64,000 bases of DNA from the NCBI GenBank assembly GCA_023525715.1, contig CM042012.1, forward strand, positions 35,288,151 to 35,352,150. Direction: 5' to 3'. This document shows positions 61,881-64,000 of the stretch, in pieces. The translations under genes and the position numbers were made by a program. Under the pieces are notes generated by a model. That model searched no databases. It saw nothing but the letters and a program-made list of their open reading frames with translations, and was not told the DNA's origin. This stretch comes from Cichorium intybus (lineage: Eukaryota; Streptophyta; Magnoliopsida; Asterales; Asteraceae). Within the stretch, counting starts at the first letter, position 1, and each line of letters opens with the position of its first letter.

Positions 61881-64000
61881 TTGACATTAGCGATGCTAAT
61901 TGTTCTTAGCGACGCTACTGCTTGCTTGGTTAATGGGATTGCACATTGTGCAGTTAGCGACATTAACTGTTGATTTTAGGCCAAAACCCTAGATTTTGAA
62001 GTTTGGGCCATATATAAGGGTGGGGAACCCTAGGCCAGCCGCCATTTGACACATTTCAGCCCTCAAAGTCGTCATTTTCCCTCTCTAGCTCATTTGGAGT
62101 ATTTTTGGTGATCTTGGTATTTTTAGAAGGATTCTTGAAGAGATTATAATGCTAGAGGATGTATGGTGCTGCTAGGTGGCTTTGTTCAAGTGGAAACTAG
62201 CTAAAGCTCCTTGTTTCTGGACCATTGTGAGTAAGGTTCCCACCTTAATGCATTTTTAAGGTTCTTCTTGTGTTTCTAGTGGAATTGTATGGATTGAAAT
62301 GAAGTAATGGTCCCTTTTTGGTGTTGTCCATGATTGGGAAGGATAAAGCTTGGAACTTTATGCCTTTAAGTCCTGATTCATAACCATTAAGTTGGTTTAT
62401 AGAGTAAGCCAAACTCTCTTTGGTGATTTTGTTTAGTTTTAGACCAGTTTGGACTTGGATATTGTTTTTCATTAGCTTGTATGGTCATGTTTGTGTTGGA
62501 TTAGGTGTCTAAGCCGATAACTATAATTAGTATATACTTGAATTGATAGCAGCAAAGTCCTTTTGGGTTGCCCTCTGTACTCCAAATAGTATTAAAGTTA
62601 ATAGATAGAGAGAGATGCATAGTTTATTAATTTATTATAACATGATAAATTAATTAGAAACTAGTTTTGAATTAATTAGAATTAATTAGAATTAATTGGA
62701 ATTAAGTTGAATTAATTTGGGATTAATTAAAAGTGCAGGTGCTGAATTGTAATTGTTTAATAGTTTAGCAATGGATAAATATGAGGATTTATTTTTGCAC
62801 GAAAATTTAAGGATTAAAATCCTTAATTTTCAAAAAATATATATAATATATAATAGTTATATATGGAAGCTAAAAAGGATTTGAATTTAAATATAAAAGT
62901 TTATCTGATTTAAATTCAAATAAGACTTATCTTTAAGGTTTATCATTATTCACCCTTGAGGCTATAAATACCCCCTTCTGGACCTCATAATTTGTGCCAA
63001 ACCTAAGAGTGACATTCCTCTGGGTTTTTCTCTTCTCTATCAAGCAGAATCTATAATCCTTCTCTAAGGTTTTATAGCAAGCTTTCTTAATAAGATAATT
63101 AAGAAAATAAATAAGAAAATAATTAACCTTGACATTTTGACTTTTGGGTGTGAACCATTAGAGGCACGACACTTGTGCTTGCTTCCAAAGAAAGCTACAA
63201 GAAGAAGAATAATTATTATTTGCTATAACAACAATAAGGTATGTAATCCTAAAACCTTTTTATGATTTTCGATTTTTGCTATAGGGTTTACTTAGATGTT
63301 CTTACTTATATGTTCAATTGAGAAAACATAGATCCTTTAGGTTGCATGTGAACTTAAGAGTTTGAGTTTATCTGTTTGCCTAAATCCTGTCAGTTTGGAA
63401 GGTCAAGTTAAGATTTTTATGGACCTAGGAACTGTTTGGAAGGTACCTTGAAGATTTGAGTCATTGGCTGAATGGATTAAGAGCTTAATAGATTTTTAAG
63501 ACTGTTTATAGTTAGTGACGCTATGTACGGAAGATAGCGGCGTAACTGCCTGTTGACTGTTGACTTTTTGACCAGTTTGACTTTTGGTCAAACTTGAGGG
63601 TTTGGGATACTGGTCTTAGAGGTTTATCCTGTTTGGGGTTTAGGAAGTTCTAAGTGGAGTTTATCCTTATTAGGAGGTTCGCGTTGTCGGGTTCTGAAGA
63701 CGCGCGTGTGGAGTGCTGTTTGGCTTTGCGGATCAGGCGAGTTTTCTCACTATACTATGGGGGATATTACATACGTAGGTAGCCTTAATTACTATGTGTA
63801 GTAAAGTGTGATTAACTGGATGTGCCTTACGTTGGTTGACTATATGGTTGATGATAACTTAGGCTTCTATGTTGTTGCTTGTTAGTCGGACGATTTGTTC
63901 TTCGACTACGGGGCCTGATAACCCGTCTGAGTGAGTGGTGCCCTGATAGCCTTTATTGGGTGGGACCGTGCCCTGGTAGCCCGTCTGGGTGGGTGGTGCC
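61881..64000 (+). mobile_element. gypsy-like LTR region, runs off the window
   Basis: The texture matches gypsy LTRs: a TATA-like CATATATAAGG (about 62010), CCCTAGGCCAGCCGCC after it, GATCAGGCGAG...TCTCAC at 63728-63752 (like GATCAGACGAG in the LTR at 9505), and repeated TGATAGCC/TGGTAGCC...GGTGCC units at 63915-64000. The 5' boundary is not resolved and the element continues past the window. It is interrupted by the solo LTR at 62494-63392. Confidence 0.5.
62494..63392 (+). mobile_element. solo LTR of the copia-type family, perfect GTTTG duplication
   Basis: 899 bp, starting TGTTGGATTAGGTGTC and ending CCTGTCA, flanked by GTTTG at 62489-62493 and 63393-63397. It shares the family blocks GCAAAGTCC, GGGTTGCCCTC, AATTAGAAACTA and GGTTGCATGTGAAC with the LTRs at 17355 and 24030. 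A TATA box (CTATAAATA) lies near 62962. It is the third copy of this family in the window, nested in the gypsy-like LTR. Confidence 0.88.

Overview
This is nuclear DNA of a flowering plant, probably a eudicot: genes are sparse and intron-rich, intergenic DNA is AT-rich, and most of the window is nested transposable elements. The cysteine protease and the GC-rich LTR types would fit an Asteraceae species, but that is only a weak inference. I see no bacterial, organellar or CRISPR features.

Four host genes lie between about 31 and 49 kb. They are a xylem-type papain-like cysteine protease (31800-33184, +), an alpha-crystallin/HSP20-like gene (33408-34945, -), a chloroplast-type two-RRM RNA-binding protein (45077-46188, +) and a second, diverged alpha-crystallin-like gene (46988 to about 48933, -). 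A broken cysteine synthase copy lies at 8700-9326 (-). The genes form two convergent pairs and nothing suggests they act in one pathway.

The left third (1-27 kb) is mobile DNA. In order it holds the 3' end of a copia-type element carrying a nested solo LTR, a CACTA end, a long-TIR element, two Harbinger elements (one with a broken Myb/SANT ORF), a gypsy element with two 1471-bp LTRs (9505-17208), and a copia-type element with a gag remnant but no recognisable pol (17355-24796). The middle holds a LINE relic, a SINE with a perfect 17-bp duplication, a small hAT MITE, Helitron-like ends and an exact 269-bp tandem duplication.

The right third is dominated by a complete, apparently intact MULE (49202-53879) with 97-bp TIRs and a perfect 9-bp target duplication. 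Its transposase gene converges on a second small gene. Next comes a run of four (AT)n arrays separated by two foldback elements and a SINE. Last are a decayed MULE transposase split by an 1851-bp solo LTR with a perfect TATAT duplication, and a gypsy-like LTR region holding a 899-bp solo LTR of the same copia family (perfect GTTTG duplication).

The most unusual signal is repeated hairpins whose core is conserved while the flanking stem changes sequence and stays paired. They occur in the copia internal region (four 22-nt cores), in the gypsy LTRs (five 22-nt units) and in the solo LTR at 59501-61351. This pattern suggests selection on structure in retroelement RNA or DNA.
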